Origin: JBDLID01 sp039715055
GTDB taxonomy: Bacteria; Desulfobacterota; Desulfobulbia; Desulfobulbales; Desulfocapsaceae
Direction of reading: 5' to 3'
Assembly: GCA_039715055.1 (NCBI GenBank)
Contig: JBDLID010000154.1
Coordinates: forward strand, 1 to 6,558
DNA: 6,558 nucleotides
In this document: positions 6,318 through 6,558 of the stretch, one piece after another
Numbering within the stretch: position 1 is the stretch's first letter
How the letters are laid out: each line of letters opens with the position of its first letter
Translations under genes and position numbers: made by a program
Notes under the pieces: generated by a model
The model's input: the letters and a program-made list of their open reading frames with translations, nothing else
What the model was told of the DNA's origin: nothing
Databases searched by the model: none

Positions 6318-6558
6318 ATGAACCACCCAGCCATCCATATCATCTTCGTACTTCTTATTGCCATCCTTCCTTACCGGGTCACAGCCAAAGAGCTGAAGAC
6401 TCCGCTGTCTGTAGGGGGCATGACCCTGGGATCCAATGTTGCCGATTACTCGGACATTGAATACTCCAACTTTCTCAAGGATATTACTGTCAATGACTGG
6501 AATGGTTTTCGTAAGGGGATCATCTCCTACGGGATCTGCGACTCACCCGGTGAAATCG
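6318..6558 (+). CDS. Secreted/periplasmic protein of unknown function, N-terminal part
   Basis: The frame opens at ATG 6318, 17 bp after the stop of the CNBD gene, preceded by CAGAGG (6307-6312) with a 5-nt spacer. It stays open to the window end (80 codons). Residues 1-23 (MNHPAIHIIFVLLIAILPYR then VTA) form a Sec-type signal peptide with probable cleavage after VTA; there is no lipobox Cys. The mature start (KELKTPLSVGGMTLG) leads to a stretch containing NGFRKGIISYGICDSPGEI. I do not recognise a named domain, although the GFRKG...YG-x-C pattern recalls uncharacterised exported proteins of Desulfobacterota. A single Cys is visible. Its place in the operon suggests a periplasmic partner or product linked to the ABC exporter; that is inference. 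Confidence 0.75.
   Translation, partial: MNHPAIHIIFVLLIAILPYRVTAKELKTPLSVGGMTLGSNVADYSDIEYSNFLKDITVNDWNGFRKGIISYGICDSPGEI

Overview
The window reads as a chromosomal stretch of a Gram-negative, moderately GC-rich bacterium. An exported protein with a Sec signal, polytopic inner-membrane transporters and the general protein style suggest Desulfobacterota (Desulfobulbales-like). That placement is an impression from protein style, not a measurement. All genes are on the + strand, and I see no RNA genes, insertion sequences or CRISPR arrays.

Region 1 (1-3044) holds two polytopic membrane proteins in tandem: the C-terminal 334 residues of one whose 5' end lies outside the window, and a complete 652-residue protein. 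Both resemble the oligopeptide transporter (OPT)-like / DUF6785-DUF6784 superfamily. They share the same order of landmarks near the C-terminus, so they look like diverged paralogues that may form a two-component transporter. The 80-bp gap between them holds an imperfect 14-bp tandem repeat and a 24-codon mini-ORF that ends one base before the second gene. That gene has no visible Shine-Dalgarno sequence.

The 191-bp gap at 3045-3235 carries an 8-bp-arm hairpin just after the transporter gene. It also carries a 7-2-7 palindrome directly in front of the ribosome binding site of the next gene. This gap probably separates two transcription units.

Region 2 (3236-6558) looks like one operon. It encodes an 850-residue ABC exporter half-transporter (membrane domain plus ATPase domain), then a 171-residue cyclic-nucleotide-binding-fold protein without a DNA-binding domain that overlaps it by 4 bp (ATGA), then, 17 bp later, a secreted protein cut by the window end. 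A plausible reading is an exporter with a cytoplasmic regulatory subunit and a periplasmic partner.

The most unusual item is the ABC ATPase domain. About 270 extra residues separate the Q-loop from the LSGGQ signature. This stretch contains two further degenerate copies of the helical-subdomain segment (an asparagine-hydrophobic 'NI(L/I)FG' motif followed by a 'GL....(I/M)..G' motif), giving three copies but only one Walker A and one signature/Walker B.
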